Part shown: positions 63,656-64,000 of the stretch, one piece after another
Layout: each line of letters begins with the position of its first letter
How positions within the stretch are numbered: position 1 is the stretch's first letter
NCBI GenBank assembly: GCA_021769135.1
Contig: JAETTM010000003.1
Coordinates: 1 to 64,000, forward strand
DNA length: 64,000 bases
From: Lachnospiraceae bacterium
GTDB taxonomy: Bacteria; Bacillota; Clostridia; Lachnospirales; Lachnospiraceae
Direction of reading: 5' to 3'
The notes under the pieces: generated by a model
What the model was told of the DNA's origin: nothing
Databases searched by the model: none
The model's input: only the letters and a program-made list of their open reading frames with translations
Made by a program: the position numbers and the translations under genes

Positions 63656-64000
63656 CTACTCTTCCTCAATTACAAGCCCCTGCATAATATACAGCACTTC
63701 CCGGTCTACCATTTCTTCCGTAATACCCCTCGTCTGAGAAGCGATTTTCAGCCCCTCCAGCACATACATAATATTCCGTGCCGCGCCCTTTGCATCTTCA
63801 CAATAAAATTCCCCCACTTCGATGCCCGCCTCTATCAGCTTCTCAATAATTTTTACGGCGGCATCGAACTGCTGCTTTAACGGATTTTCCTTTTTGGGAA
63901 CTTCCTTCTCAAAATAATATTCGTAGACAGCTTTCGTTAAGCTGTTCTTCTTCAACAGCATTTCCCTTTTCTGTTCTTTCAAAAAGAGGGCGAGAATATC
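63656..64000 (-). CDS. TetR-family regulator, C-terminal part (5' end beyond window)
   Basis: About 114 C-terminal residues of a TetR-type regulator; the reading frame stays open to the right window edge, so the N-terminal HTH is not visible. The visible part has a charged helix (KAVYEYYFEKE), then LKQQFDAAVKIIEKLIEAGIEVGEFYCEDAKGAARN and YVLEGLKIASQTRG, typical of the dimer and ligand domain of TetR proteins that regulate export systems. It may control the downstream M14-like pair. Confidence 0.75.
   Translation of the reverse strand, partial: DILALFLKEQKREMLLKKNSLTKAVYEYYFEKEVPKKENPLKQQFDAAVKIIEKLIEAGIEVGEFYCEDAKGAARNIMYVLEGLKIASQTRGITEEMVDREVLYIMQGLVIEEE

Overview
This window looks like chromosomal DNA of an anaerobic, low-to-middle GC Firmicute, most probably a member of the Lachnospiraceae (Clostridia). 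The evidence is the 5' end of a 16S rRNA gene of clostridial type at the left edge, tRNA and tmRNA genes without an encoded CCA end, a QueH-type queuosine enzyme, a single-chain PurL, an anaerobic sulfatase-maturase-like radical SAM protein, and AGGAGG-type ribosome sites with TTGACA/TATAAT promoters. I cannot name the genus from the sequence alone. Almost all housekeeping genes run on the minus strand. The few plus-strand genes are mostly small or accessory.

Layout from left to right. 1-500: start of an rRNA operon with its promoter. 600-4.5 kb: an OmpR/VanS-like two-component system with a lipoprotein, then a small coupled membrane-protein pair. 4.6-6.8 kb: an AgrC/LytTR two-component pair flanked by imperfect direct repeats. 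6.8-11.1 kb: a BrnT/BrnA toxin-antitoxin pair facing an RNA quality-control cluster (secG-rnr-smpB-ssrA). 11.1-15 kb: phosphoesterase, radical SAM maturase, isochorismatase-like hydrolase and enolase. 15.7-19.3 kb: a GntR-controlled ABC exporter. 19.7-24.5 kb: phosphoglycerate mutase, CDF metal transporter, small membrane/YbjQ pair, tRNA-Thr and MscS channel. 24.6-32.6 kb: glycogen branching enzyme, DUF1015 protein, lipoprotein and the serine genes serA and serC. 32.7-40.5 kb: branched-chain amino acid genes leuB, ilvD and ilvB, interspersed with an L,D-transpeptidase and a GT-C-like membrane protein. 40.7-42.3 kb: tgt-yajC. 42.5-43.9 kb: a small membrane protein and a tRNA-Val/tRNA-Met operon. 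44.0-48.2 kb: a mobile serine-recombinase cassette. 48.2-61 kb: argS, queH, carAB, a GtrII-like membrane protein and purL. 61.7-64 kb: two tandem M14-type proteins and the C-terminal part of a TetR regulator.

Several groups work together: SecG export with RNase R, SmpB and tmRNA in ribosome rescue; SerC and SerA in serine synthesis; LeuB, IlvD and IlvB in branched-chain synthesis; Tgt and QueH in queuosine modification; CarA and CarB in carbamoyl phosphate synthesis.

The unusual content is in the accessory and intergenic parts. The recombinase cassette carries a serine recombinase whose C-terminal third is homologous to the next protein, which is itself split by one in-frame stop. It is followed by a DUF6551/ParB-like gene with two competing starts. 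The intergenic DNA holds at least three long inverted-repeat elements (15455-15612, 61118-61269, 61424-61653) and a two-size-class MITE-like repeat (11030-11102, 37719-37860). One M14 paralogue has lost most of its zinc ligands. I did not find a CRISPR array, a prophage or an obvious new defence system.
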